A DNA stretch of 64,000 bases, taken from Litomosoides sigmodontis (Eukaryota > Nematoda > Chromadorea > Rhabditida > Onchocercidae). Made by a program: the position numbers and the translations under genes. The notes below the pieces were generated by a model. It was not told the origin of the DNA. It did not search any database and saw nothing but the letters and a program-made list of their open reading frames with translations. The DNA is taken from NCBI GenBank assembly GCA_963070105.1, contig OY718803.1, forward strand, positions 3,702,507 to 3,766,506. The letters run 5' to 3'. Shown one piece after another: positions 26,360 through 41,282 of the stretch; positions within the stretch are counted from its first letter, which is position 1, and the number at the start of each line of letters is the position of its first letter.

Positions 26360-28503
26360 TTAATAATAGGAATCATTAAAGTCTTTGAGGATCGATTTGG
26401 ATAGGCAGCAGGCAAAACAAATTCCGATTACTTGCAACGAACCGACGATTGCGCTTACACCGCCAACCATCGCCGCATTGAGAATGAGCCAATGTTCCAA
26501 ACGTTCCATGCAACCTGAAGGGATGGCATATTCACGTCGGAAATCATGAAACAGTGAAATTAATTAGTTGACTTTTTTGATTTTTAACTTTTACAACAGT
26601 TCTATCTCTCTGGCTGAACCTTCCCACAGTGATCCTTTTTGCTGGACTAATTCGGTAAAGGAGTTTTTTTGATAAAATCATTATCACTTGAAGCGATGCT
26701 TCACTTCTACTAAGAATTAAGTAGAAAGAAACTTCAACTTTCGAAAATTAATAAAGTGGCTTACTCTGAAAGCAAAGAAGACAATGAAATTTGAATACCT
26801 AAGGGTTGTATATTTTTCTGAATCAACCGACAGCCAGGTAAAACCTGAATACAGCACGAGTCCGGTGGAGTAGTCCAGTCTGTATAATTATGCACTCCGC
26901 AACATGCAAACTGCTTTTGAGTTTGATCCCAAGCCATTCGAACACCCACTGAACGATTGTACCTTTGCAGGCCTGACGTTAATTGCTGCGACAAAGAGGC
27001 CTAAAACTTTCTAGGATAATAACATAAGTGCACTCATAAATATCTTTTCTTACTATTTCTCACATTTCTCGCTCAGTTCATTACTTCTTGTAGTCCAAAA
27101 TAATACTGAAAGTGTTCACTAATAAATTTGAATTTAACTGATCCAAGTTTTTTTTTAACTTCTAAGATGAAAAATAATATCAAAAAGAGATAATCGCTGA
27201 AATAACTTTGTAGAATTAATAAAATTAGAAGGAAGTGCTCACTTGAAGAGGCTCCTGCAATGCGTAAGCGGCAATAGCAATAGCTGTTTCCATTGTAAGC
27301 AGTAAAGTTAGAAGGACAGCGAAGCTTATCGTTAAGCAATAATTCTCCCAGATTGCTCCACAACATCCCAGAAAACCCAATAGCGAGCACAGCGTACCGG
27401 CAGCAAGTAACAGTATTGGCGTTGCTAATCTTTCATCACCCAATATATCCAGTAAACCTGTATACTTCAATTGTAGTACTGCGCCGGCAATCACAAGACC
27501 AAGGCCACCAGCCTAAAATTACAGTGTAAAAATTACAAAGTTATTGGTATGAATATTTTTGGAAATCCATTCTTTTTTAACGCTTCCAAGAAAACTTCTC
27601 TTGCAATATTTCACTTTTTTAAACGTCTACCTTCTATCTGCCTCACTTATCACTAGAAGCCTGTATAACTGAACCATTCTACCTTAAATTAATTGTCGTA
27701 CAGTATCAGTTGAAGTCTGTACATGGTGTTCCTTCATTAAGAATTAGAATGACTGAAATGCAATTTACTTGCCGTTTACAATGCTATGCAAACAGAGAAT
27801 TCCAAATGAGAGTGGAGACTTCATGGAAATAAAATTTTACACTGGTGACTCATCCATTATTCGTCAAAGGAAGAGCACCAAGTGGAGTGGATGGCTCAAA
27901 AGTCCTTTCCTTCCAAGTGTATCTCTATGATATGAATAAATCAACAACGAATGATTCGTTATCAAGGGCCTTTCCTTTTAACATGTTATCCCTTATCTCT
28001 TTTGATCTACCAATTCAACATCTTACCGGCCATACTGTATAAGAAGTAAAACAGTCTGAAAATGTTAGCAAAATAAATTGTTTTGAATTCTGAAATCTTT
28101 TTCTTCATCTAAGTTTTCAGCATGAAATTTAATTCAATTTAGTGTCTAATTAAATAATCGGATTTTTTAATAGTTGGATTGCCGTTCATATATTAAATTA
28201 TAATTACTTTTTCATAAGACTTCAAGAATACCCAACAATTAATCACCTAAGCAGAATTCTTTAGTTTTTATAGATGTCACAGATATGAGTGCAAGTGTCT
28301 AAATGAAAAATAAGCACATATGCTAAAATTGACTCAAAATTAGACGTGTTGAACCCATAAACCTGATTAATTGAAAAATAAAATAAAAATAGATTAAGTA
28401 ACTAAAGTGAAAACTAAGATGTGCTCAACCACTAACTTACCCATAAAATGAAGTTAACAAGGAAAAGCAAATATTTGACAAGAATAATGCCTCCTTCCAC
28501 CAT
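26360..28503 (-). CDS. Tetraspanin, CD63-like, complete 4-exon gene
   Basis: Tetraspanins organise membrane microdomains and vesicle cargo. Exons, minus strand: 28503-28441, 27512-27243, 27000-26799, 26514-26360; 690 nt, 229 residues, phases consistent. The N-terminus MVEGGIILVKYLLFLVNFIL is TM1. TM2 and TM3 follow, with the typical GFLGCCGAIWENYC at the TM2/TM3 turn. The large extracellular loop has the CCG signature (FACCGVHNYTDW), then DSCC, PGC and a final GCMERL, six cysteines in all, with an NYT glycosylation site. TM4 is followed by a short cytosolic tail ending NDSYY. From memory it resembles C. elegans tsp-7 and vertebrate CD63 at the N-terminus, but the tail lacks a clear GYxxΦ lysosomal signal. 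CIR1 lies 1.1 kb upstream on the same strand. Confidence 0.93.
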
Positions 28504-29639
28504 TTTTCTTGATTTTTAAATGTAAAAATCAGAATCGATTTTGTTTCTCTTCTGTGGAGTTTCGGAAGCAGTATTGGCTAGATGAGCTGCTTTGTAAATG
28601 AAATAGCAATAATGGAAGCAGTTGAATCTAAACAGCAGCAACGCCACCGACACTACCACCACAGTAGGCCTGCTTACTTCATATACACGCAACGCAAGAA
28701 CTTGAGAAAATAGACACTGAATTGTTTCAGTTTAGCTAAGCACACAGGCCTGATTCACAAGGCTAAACTACAGCCGAGCGTTTTGCTTTATACTTTTCGC
28801 ACTCACAGGCCCAGCCTCTGTGAAAGCGCCCTCACAATCTCTGTCTGCATCCACAGCGCCTCACCCCCCTTTACCATGTCAAATCATCATAAATTTTTGG
28901 AATTTGTCTTCCGAGATTTGCTTGCTTTCACTGCTTACATAATACATTCGCTTCAGCAGTATAACTACACATGCACAAGCCTTAGTAAAGAGTCTATTTA
29001 TCAAAAAAGTAACAATTTCCCATAAAACCGATGCTTGGCAGCAAATTTCCGTTAAGCCAAAGTACGAGAACGATGGTACAACTTCATGAAATATGAAGTA
29101 CCTGTTAATAATCTTGCCAGACTAACGATTAACATAAATCAAGAACTACAGCTTTAAGCAGCATCTATTTATTCGAGGAAAGAAAAAGTCATTGGCTGAT
29201 GAATAAGTAAACGTGCATTAAAGTTTATTTACCTTTATTTACGTCATAAAATTGTAGAAATGACTACAACAAATCACAAAGTCACCGACAGCAAAAGCAT
29301 CCAGTGTTTGATTAAAGGCCTTGGAAATATATAGAAACTGCTTTGACAAACTTTCCATCCACCAATATCACAAAACTTTTGATGAAAGTACCCAAATCTC
29401 TTGGAAAAGAGAGAAAAACTGGAACATACAAATAACCGCACTGTAACATACAAATATTAAGTTCTTCATCATAGAAATGACAATAACTCTTTGTCAACTG
29501 ATCATTGGATTATTCGCTGAACATAATAAAATGGAAATTACTCGAAAGCCTACCGAATCATTACAGCAGGAAAACTCCACAGTTCAATAAAAATGCAATA
29601 AAGAACTGGAAACAATTTTAGAAACGCAGCCCCTTTCCT
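28504..29639. other. Gap between CIR1 and the tetraspanin gene
   Basis: No exon is recognised. It contains the 3' UTR of CIR1 and the upstream region of the tetraspanin on the same strand. Several short pyrimidine-rich AG acceptors exist, but none stands out as a trans-splice site by eye. Confidence 0.4.
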
Positions 29640-32483
<2,844 letters not shown>

Positions 32484-33295
32484 GGTTAATCTTGCTTGTG
32501 TTATATACTACCAACGAGAAATCTGAAACAACCATTTTAAAAATTCTTTGAACTAAAAAAATCTATGAAAATCCTATCCAACCATCCAGTGCACCGCATA
32601 CACGTCAAAATTTTATTATAATGCATGCTTCTAGAAATCGTAATATTTTATAACATGTAATATGCTAGGCTACATACACTTAATAACTCGAATATTACGA
32701 TAGACATCATTTGCTGCTATCGATAACCTGACAGTATTCTAAACTTGTCAGTTAAACATAAAGAACTTCAGAACTTGTCTGCTGTTCTTGAGAACTGATC
32801 CATCGTGAACTGACGACAGAAAATTATTTCAACATCTCAGTACGAGTTAAAGGTTACAACCGTGAACACAGATCGTTTGAGATCATCAGTTCTCAAAATT
32901 AACAGAGTTTAACAGAAATATTTGAACTTTGAAAACTAAGCTCTTAAAAAGTCAAAAAAATAACCGGTAAGAAATTTTATTTTTCACAGTTAACAAAATA
33001 TACATAACACAATTTTCTGTATCCAAACAAATAACAATGACACGAAAACTGTGACGAATTCTGAAACGATTTTTGGCATCCTTCGGGCAAGCGATACTCA
33101 AAAGCATCCGTAATAGTGGATTCAGAGTTAATATCAGAAGCATTAATATATTCCTACTTTAATTCGATAAATTTTTATTTGGAAAATTATGCTTTCTAAG
33201 GTGCGATTAAAAATTTTTTTCGACATCATTGTTCACAATTCCGTCCAAGATTATCAATTCCTTATATTTAAAAAATTTTGCGGGTTAGTCAACTT
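32484..33295. other. Gap between WDR12 and CIR1
   Basis: No gene is recognised. Between about 32740 and 32950 there are several scattered copies of GAACT/AGTTC words (AACTTCAGAACTTGTC, TTGAGAACTGATCC, CAGTTCTCAAAATT), giving local direct and inverted similarity. Confidence 0.4.
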
Positions 33296-36200
33296 TCATA
33301 TCTTCCTTCGATAAGTTTTCATTGTACAGTCCACGCCACCGCTTACGATTAATTCATTAACCGACCAGTCGCAACATAATATGCGATCTCTGTGGCCAAC
33401 AAGATCGTACAAAGGAGTTTTGTTACTTCTGTAAATTTAGGGAACTGACTTTATTTAAGACAAACAACAAGTTGAGTAATTCACTAGTTTTACCTAAACG
33501 CATTAAATAACCGCTTTATTTCTTGAACATAGAACAAAACGACAGTTAAGAAACAACTGCCACGCAGGCATACGCTGAAAACCACAGCTATGCAATTCTT
33601 ACAAACGCATCAAAAAACCTACCTTATATCCCACATTTTTACTGTTTTATCAAAACTTGCAGAAATGAAGAGATTTTCTCTCGTTCTGTTCCAAAAAACT
33701 GATGAGATCCAACCGCAATGACCAATATAAGACTGCTTCACTAATGCTCCTTCTAAATTTGTATTAAAACACAAACTTCTAAGTAAACCGACAGTTTTAA
33801 AGCTGGAACATTAGAATCGACACTTTGTAAGGTAATTGGCTCTACCTCGTAACTTGATTAAATTGAGCTATAAATCAATTACTGTTAAAATTACCATGAC
33901 TACGTGGATCCCATAGCCTTACAATCGGATCTGCTGAACCAGTTATAATCATGCTGCTTGAAGGGCACATTGAAATGCTTGTAAATGCCTTTTTTGCAGT
34001 TAAAGTACTTATCTGACCTGAAAACGTAAACTGACATTATATCACTTGTAATAAATTATAAATCAGCTAACTGAAAGTTACAATAACTACATTTTCGGGA
34101 GTAAGTTTAATTATATATATATATATTTAACAACAGTTTCGTTTTTAACAATGTTACAATTTGAAAAAATATCAAATAAGAAAAATCGCAAGCTATCAAC
34201 AATCGTGATGTTATAAAAAACCGATACTACAGTCCACTGGTAAGATAGAAATTTTATTTCATATGCACTAGTGACATTTAAGTACTGTGATGCACATACC
34301 TGCTAGCTCCAAATCCCAAACAGATATCGTATGATCCCATGAAACTGTCAACACTTCTTTTGTAGAATTAGATGACCAGACTGCATCGACAACAGCGTCC
34401 TTGTGGCCAGATAATGTAACCATGGGAGTCTGGAATATTAACAGTTTAATAAATTTGTTTAGAACAATAAAAGGGCCTTTTCTCTCTCAATGTCATTTCC
34501 TGAAGTCCTGAAACTCTGCGAAAATAAATTATTGTAATCCACTAGGAAATTGCGTTGTATACCTTAGTAATAACATCAATCCTCTTTTTCTTGCTCGTCC
34601 TCCCATTGTTTGCTTTTTCGAAAACAGTTGAAGCATCTTCTGCATAAAACAATTTTTTTTAAGATGAATGCAATAAAAAATTAAGTTCCAACTCAATAAA
34701 CCAGATTCTTATAAATTAAAAAAGTTGTGGTATCTAAGTGACATAACTGTTAACCTTTATCGGTATTCCACACTTTTAACATTTTATCGAAGCCTCCTGA
34801 GACCGCTCGAGTACCCTCAGCATTTACGGCTACGGTTTCTACACTTCTTTCGTGACCGCGAAGTACGCATGCTGGCTTTACGAAAGTATATGATCCATCT
34901 GTTTCTATATCAATTACCATCAGAATCTGATCATGTCCGCAAGTAATAATCCGATTCCCTAAAAAGTGTATATTTCTCGTATATTTCTAGCCGAAAATAT
35001 TCTACTCCATCAAATGGGCTATTAATTCTAAATTAAAAATCTCAAATTCAGTAACCGTTTTGATCGGGCAAAAATGCGAGGCATTTTATAGCTTCTTCAT
35101 GTAAAAACGATGATGTTAGTTTTTGTCCACAGTGATTCCATAACACAAGTTCACCTCCATATGTAGCAGACGCAATGCTGGAACAGTGGAAGAAATTAGC
35201 GGGTAAAGAAAGCTTTATTTTTAACAGCAATTTCCCATAAGCAGGTGCAATATTTAAATAACTACTGTAATGAATCTTCGAAACTGAAAATTACCACAAG
35301 TTTACATCAAGCCGATTATTATAATTGCATGCAAAACTTACAATTTCTCGTTAGACCTAATTGCACCAATCCAATCAGGCAAGGAAACATCAGAATCCGG
35401 TTCTGGTGCTGGCTCCTGGACAATACACTCTACACTGATAACTGATTCCTGGAAAGTAATTCTTATTATGCTTGCGAACTAACCCGAAATTACTTGATTA
35501 TATGTATATAATTTACTACTAACTGTTTGACGGATGAAATAAATAAAACATAAACTTTTCCAGATGTAGATTCTTAATTACCTAAACATATAACAAACCA
35601 TGATTTGGAAACTTACGACAGGGACATGATTTTCTTGGACAAATTCTTGCAACGTAGTCCGCAAAATGGTAGACGATATAAGAAAATCAAACACCACTGG
35701 TTTCAGTTTTTTATCTTCAAAACATTTGCAGATTAATAAAAACGTAACAAAAATACAAAGAAAAAATACAAAATACAAGGAAATGCTGAAAATTCTCATC
35801 AGTTCTTATGAAGTCTTGCCTCCAGCAGTTGAAAGCCATGTGTACATTTATTTGCGTGTCTGTATCGTAAATATAAAAAAACACTTCTCCAATTTTATAA
35901 CGTTTTGGTGAAATATATGAGAACCACATATCAAATGCATTTTGATGAATTTGAGTAAGTACAAAAGAGATAAATACTAACCGGATATGTTGTTTAAAGT
36001 CGTATTTGCAAGCACATTTAACTTATCCACTGTGATATCAGTCGGTACAGATAAAGCGTTACTCGGAATGTGGCGATAACTGCAAAACGTATATTCCATA
36101 AAAAAAGGAAAACTGAAAAACGAAAGACACAGAAACATCCGTTTTTTCCGTGTTCCTGGAAAACTGCAAGTTAGGTGCAAGTTGCGCATGCTAGCTAGAT

Positions 36201-36332
36201 GTCGCGGAGGTAGGTAATTATTTCGGTTAGGAAGATGACAGAATACCATACGAGAATGATAACTTACTTTTCATTATTGGAGTAAAACGAAATCTGATAA
36301 TGAGGCTTATCGCTTGGTGATGAAACCTCCAT
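33296..36332 (-). CDS. wdr-12: WDR12 (Ytm1) ribosome biogenesis WD-repeat protein, complete 11-exon gene
   Basis: WDR12 is part of the PeBoW complex (with PES1 and BOP1) that matures 60S ribosomal subunits in the nucleolus. Exons, minus strand: 36332-36268, 36079-35982, 35714-35617, 35448-35342, 35177-35056, 34958-34755, 34639-34563, 34429-34300, 34017-33895, 33752-33623, 33428-33296; 1287 nt, 428 residues, against about 423 in human. The N-terminal NLE (ubiquitin-like) domain occupies about residues 10-100 ([38 protein letters not shown]). The linker [10 protein letters not shown] leads into WD repeats with [29 protein letters not shown] and [10 protein letters not shown] basic insert GRTSKKKR sits where other WDR12 proteins have a basic insert. 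A 48-nt upstream exon (36441-36394) is also in frame and would add 19 residues, so the true start may be 36441. Confidence 0.94.
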
Positions 36333-36402
36333 AGGTACGACCTGAAACACTGACAATTATAATTATCACTTCCTTGCTAAGTACTTATCTCACCTCTGCA
36401 TG

Positions 36403-36420
36403 AGTACTGCAAGCAGTACT
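36403..36420. promoter_or_regulatory. Perfect hairpin at the WDR12 5' end
   Basis: AGTACTGC-AA-GCAGTACT forms an 18-base perfect inverted repeat. It sits about 70 bases 5' of the WDR12 start at 36332 and about 40 bases from the divergent ORF at 36459, so it may be a regulatory site shared by both; it would be coding if the 36441 start is used. Confidence 0.35.
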
Positions 36421-36458
36421 ACAAGAAAGACCACCCTTCATCCCGGCACAATCCGGCC

Positions 36459-36830
36459 ATGAACACCTCTGATAAACAACCTCTAACAAACTTTCATAAA
36501 CTGCCTCAGCTTGGTCAGTATGAAAATCGGAGTCCTACGCACATGCATGCTATGCCGACCACTGTTTCATGGCCGCCTCTGCTTAGTCCACAAAAAATGC
36601 GCAACTTCACGTTACATTATTCGAATGAGTTGCGTGAGTTACGTGAAGAAGTGAGTTGCGTGATCGATGTGAACAGTTTCGCCGAAATCAGTGATCTCTT
36701 ATTGTTGGGCTCCATTTTGAGGATGTTTAAAAACTATGCAAGTAAGATGGACAAGAGTTTTCAATCAGCGAGACGGAACATTGATAGCTTCGATGAGAGA
36801 AGAATGGTGCACCGATTGTTTGACGCATAA
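36459..36830 (+). CDS. Small intronless ORF divergent from WDR12
   Basis: A 123-residue frame with ATG at 36459 and TAA at 36828-36830, followed at once by AATAAA (36832-36837). The first 45 residues are Pro/His/Ser-rich and likely disordered. Residues about 46-110 look helical and charged (HYSNELRELREEVSCVIDVN, SILRMFKNYASKMDKSFQSA). There is no signal peptide or membrane segment. Its start lies 127 bases from the WDR12 ATG on the opposite strand, so the pair may share a bidirectional promoter. I do not recognise the family; a small coiled-coil complex subunit is possible but only a guess. Codon use looks natural, and single-exon structure is unlike its neighbours. Confidence 0.5.
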   Translation: MNTSDKQPLTNFHKLPQLGQYENRSPTHMHAMPTTVSWPPLLSPQKMRNFTLHYSNELRELREEVSCVIDVNSFAEISDLLLLGSILRMFKNYASKMDKSFQSARRNIDSFDERRMVHRLFDA

Positions 36831-38561
36831 AAATAAACCATCAGATCAACTGTCCTCTTATTAGAAGTCTGTTAGTTAACAAAGGCTATTCTTTGTTGCA
36901 TTTCATTTGAAACTTGAAAATGGATGTACGGATGTTTAGGCTAAGCAAAAAGAGCGAAAACACTCAACAAATCCTTATCAATCGAAACACGTATTGTCGT
37001 ACCACTTGAAACGCTTGAGAATTAGAGTTAGCCGTTTGAAAACGTCTGTGGTCAGCAATTCATTTCACAAAACCACGAAATGGTCGAGACTGTTGAATCA
37101 TTCAAATTTGCTTTTTTCTTGCTGTTTATATCACCTATATTTTGGGGCATTTTTGTTTCGGAATGTTCCTGCTGCTCATTCACTCATTTGAGAAGGGAAA
37201 TTCACCGTTGAAATTCACCTGTTGGGAGGGGAATTTCACCGTTTTGTTAATTAAGCATTTGTTTGAATGTATGAAAGAAATGATGGTATTTCACGTGCTT
37301 AGCTTTTAATTTAAATTTTTCCTTTCATTTGCTTTTTTATTTACCATTTTATAATTTTTTTTTGTTTATTTTGTAGGTTAAAATTCGGCAAACACGAAAG
37401 ACCTCTCTTTCTTTCATGAAAATGTGAAATTTGATCAAAAAAAATGTGCTGTGAGGGATTATTTGACTTCTTCAGTCTATCTGAATAGCGCTAATTAATC
37501 CAAAGCACAAAAATGCATCTGTGAAACTCGTTGTTTATAGTTTAGCCTATAGCAAATACTTTGTTTTTTGCTTTTGCAGCCTTTAATTATTTTCATTTTC
37601 AGTTAAAATTAGTGAAATGAGAGGAATCGGGAGTTTTATAGAGGTGGAGGTGGACAGTGTCGCCACTGAGTCACTGAGCTATTTCAATTCTTTGAAATTA
37701 GTCGAAGTTGTCCGCAACGTTCACTCGCTTACTTCATCTCGCTGAACGTGAGAGAAAGGGAAGGAAAAAAGGGAGATGTTTGGGTAATTGTGTTGATGAA
37801 TGAATTCGCCCAGTTACGTTGAAATTGTCATCAATCATTTTCTGAGCACTTCGTGATTGATTGCATAACACAGAGTTGGACGACAGGCTTGTCTTTGCGG
37901 TTTGGTTCATCATCATTGTGATATGAGCGGTAAATTAATTGGATGAAAGAAATATTTCACTGTTGTGACACTCCCTCTCTCCCTCCCTCCCTCTCTCTCT
38001 CTCTCTTTGTTTCTATCTTGTTAGATTTCGTTCGATTTGACATAACTGATGGAAGATGAGGTGCGTGTGCGTGCGTGCGTGTGTGTGTTTTTTGGAAGAA
38101 AACTGGATGGTAAGAAAGAGGGAGAGGAATATGTGGAGGATATTGGCGTGGAAAAATATCTCTCGCTATTTCTAGCAATGTATGTCCGAGAGGGGAGGTT
38201 TAGTTTACTCCTGGGAAGAGGGAAGGGAATTGTTGCTAACGTCCGTTACTTTTTCCTCACGCATTTCACTCTGATCCTTCTGTCGTACGTTGCCGGTGAA
38301 TGAAAGTGATAAATGAGACTTTTTCCAATTGATGATGCCTTCAACCACAGGGAAATGAATTCCACTCTTCAATCACTTCTCTGAGAAACCATTACGGATA
38401 AGCTTGGAAGGAATTGAATTATCGAGCGCAAGGATCTGTCTATGATTTTATTAAATTTTAGAAGGAATTGCTCCGGAAAGGCCGTGCCTCTCCTACTCAC
38501 TGCGATGTTGCTGTATTGTGAAATTGTGGAAATTCCCGACTGATTATTATTAGCAGTGATA
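36831..38561. other. Intergenic region
   Basis: AT-rich, with a CT tract at 37970-38007 followed by short GT/GC alternation near 38060-38090. No gene recognised. It contains a short repeated phrase, GGGAAATTCACCGTT and GGGAATTTCACCGTT, at about 37196-37235. Confidence 0.45.
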
Positions 38562-40629
38562 ATGAAGGCGATGATGTTGCTGATAGTTTTTTGGTGGTAT
38601 CTATTGGTACGACGTGCTACACCGTTTTATCACATATTTCCGGAGAAGCTTATCGGCTTATCAATGAAGGCATGCTCATATGAAAGGCAGTCGTTCAGTG
38701 ATAATGTTATGGTTGTACGTCCTCCTTCATCTTGCGCTTTCATTTCTTCAAAAAGCGAAAAGTTGCGGCGTCTTTTTCGCCTTCCTTTTATGCATTTGAA
38801 AACTCTTGTGAATTTAATCCTTTCCGGTGCATCTATTCAACATATCCGGAATGGATACAGTTGAATAATTCGATTGACGTTATTACATTAAACCGCAAGG
38901 CGCTCACCCTATTTAGTTTGCTGTAAAGATTTGAACTTTCTACCATTCCATTTTTGTTTCAGTTATTCCCTGAAGCGGTACGGTCTTGCGGATCGTTTCA
39001 AACTAATAAGCGACAAGATGACTACGAGAATGATTTGAAGCATGTTACTCGTCTAGAACCTACTGTACAAATTATTTGGCATGAAATGGGTAATCCAAAT
39101 ACTTGTGAATTGGGATATAAGGTTGAGTTTGAAATTCAATTCTAGTATAAGCAAGAAAATTGCTGTAGATTTGACAACTATTTCGGTATTAGCATAAATT
39201 TTCCACACCAAAACGATAATGATTCTTTCAAAGGGTTATCAAAAAAACTATCGCATATCACCCGATCTGGGATATTACATTGGATGTCAGAAAGCGCTTT
39301 CACAATATTTATCACAATTAGCTGTCAGAAAGATACCAGTTTGGAATAATAGTAATGCAAACTGCCCGCTGAAAAGTTTACCGAGAAGTTATGAGGTGAA
39401 CTGTTTGTTGAAATTGTAAAATCGGTTTATTTTTCTCTCCAAAGCAAACCATTGAATTCTGCTGAATAGCGAAGTCGTCATAAGTTGTCGAATTTTTAGG
39501 GTTATTTGGCATGTGATTTCATACAGGGCAAATGGTATGAAATAATTTTCACAAGTGCGATACGTTATGAACTTTATCATGAAAAAGTTTACAAAACTTT
39601 CTGGTCCAATCATTCCAGCATTCTTTTGATTCGACCCAATTTTTTGATCAAAACAAAATACACAGAAATAGATTGGCTTTCAAAACTTATTTCATTGAAA
39701 GTCAGGTAAACATAAACTTTTAAAAATCATCACCACTAATTAATAAATTAAAGACACAAAGAGTATTATGACTACTAGCTGGGGGGAGGGGGGAGGGAGA
39801 AGGGATGCTTTGATAAGATGATATTCCAAGAGTCATTCCTGCAAATAATTCACTTTCAGAAATAGAAGTGTAACTTAAATAATTGCATTTGAGCTCTCAA
39901 GAAACACTATGAAATGATTGATTGTAGGGGGTGATAAATGCTGAGTGAATTGAAGTGATAAAAGTTAATGTAAACAGCTCTATTTAGATCGCTAAATTGC
40001 GACAATGCGGAATTTCTATTAAATATAAATTCAAACTGGTCGCAACCACTTTCATTCACCATTAATTATCGAATTCGTCTCAATAATCACGTACATTACG
40101 TGAATTTGATAGCAAATCGTACAGTGAACGATTGGATGGCCGACACATTTGTTTTAATTCCGTCAAACGCAATTCATGAAGTTTGCTACCAGGTTTGAAA
40201 TCATTAAATAATTAGTGGACAATTGTTAGGAGTACGAGTAAATGAACTAATATATGGTTTATGTTGATGAATTACACAAATTATCCATATTTCTCAAATT
40301 CCTCATGTCTTAATTCGCAGCAAAACTACTGAATTATTTGAAGTCAGGGAAATGTCCATCGATTCTCACCTTCATCAATCATAATGTCAACAGAAATGAA
40401 GTTCACATTTTGAAGTGTTTTTGTTTCAAATTAGAAACGATCGATGATTTATGTTTTGTTTGTTGACTTTCAGATGACCTGGGAGTCGTACGAGCATCAC
40501 TTCAACAACTGCATTCCATTCGAAATCGACGAGAAATGCTTCGAAAGCAACGATGCGCACTCGTCTGCGAACAGAAATATAATTATGATCATGGTTGTTG
40601 TGAATTTCACTCTAATTCATTTAGTATAA
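38562..40629 (+). CDS. Secreted protein of unknown family with GPI-signal-like tail
   Basis: Five exons hang together by phase: 38963-39121, 39234-39395, 39500-39705, 39988-40192, 40474-40629. The likely first exon is 38562-38714, which starts MKAMMLLIVFWWYLLVRRA, a good signal peptide, and ends in phase at GTACGT. The body holds about ten cysteines and motifs such as SCGSFQTNKRQDDYENDLKH, DLGYYIGCQKALSQYL, GYLACDFIQGKWYEIIF and NRTVNDWMADTFVLIPSNAI, with several N-glycosylation sites (NHS, NRT). The C-terminus is ANRNIIMIMVVVNFTLIHLV and stop: a small-residue region, then a hydrophobic end, typical of GPI-anchor signals. I do not recognise the family; a nematode-restricted extracellular protein is my inference. 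An alternative frame at about 38755-38900 (CEFNPFRCIYSTYPEW) also looks coding-like but cannot be joined in phase. Confidence 0.65.
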
Positions 40630-41182
40630 AATGGACGAATTTTCACTGCCCACTCTCAGTGCAGAAGATAACTCACAGTTTCACCTCGTACACTTGTTAA
40701 TTAATTACAATCCGGAGAATTTGTTTACAAATGAAATTTTATTTTTGAAAAAGGGAGAAAAAACTCTTCTCTTTCATCAAATATCGACATTCCTTATGTT
40801 TCTCTCTTTGCCGACGAAAATCGCTATAAGCATTCGGACAACTACTCGTTGACATATTGGTGCGATGCAGAAGTTATCATAACTTCAGTTAACGAAATTA
40901 TTAGCTGAAACTGTACAGCACCATGAACTAACATTTTACAGTCTTATTACGTGAAACTGTCCAAGGAATCATTTTCCACAATGCTTTTCCCTCTCCTGTG
41001 GATGGATGATCGATAATATATTGCTGTAACTCGTTTAGGATCCATCCATAATTTACATATCGAAAAGAAATTTTGATTTTCGCTTGCGGAACTCGTAATC
41101 GGCTCCATTCATGTTTTATGTATGTAAGGATGATTGAATGTAAAAATTCATCGATAAAATGTCTTCGTCAATGAAAATGTTC

Positions 41183-41185
<3 letters not shown>

Positions 41186-41239
<54 letters not shown>
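41186..41239. repeat. (TA)n microsatellite
   Basis: About 26 uninterrupted TA units. Confidence 0.95.
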
Positions 41240-41241
<2 letters not shown>

Positions 41242-41282
41242 AAAGTACTTATTCGTAATGTGTAATAAAAGTACTTATTCGT
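41238..41282. repeat. Two-copy tandem repeat, 26-base period
   Basis: AATAAAAGTACTTATTCGT occurs at 41238 and again at 41264, directly against the end of the (TA)n run. Confidence 0.9.

Noticed and set aside
38732..38926. Coding-like frame ending NSIDVITLNRKALTLF
   Set aside because: Its possible donors cannot be joined in phase to the exon at 38963, so it was left out of the secreted-protein model, though it might be an alternative first exon.
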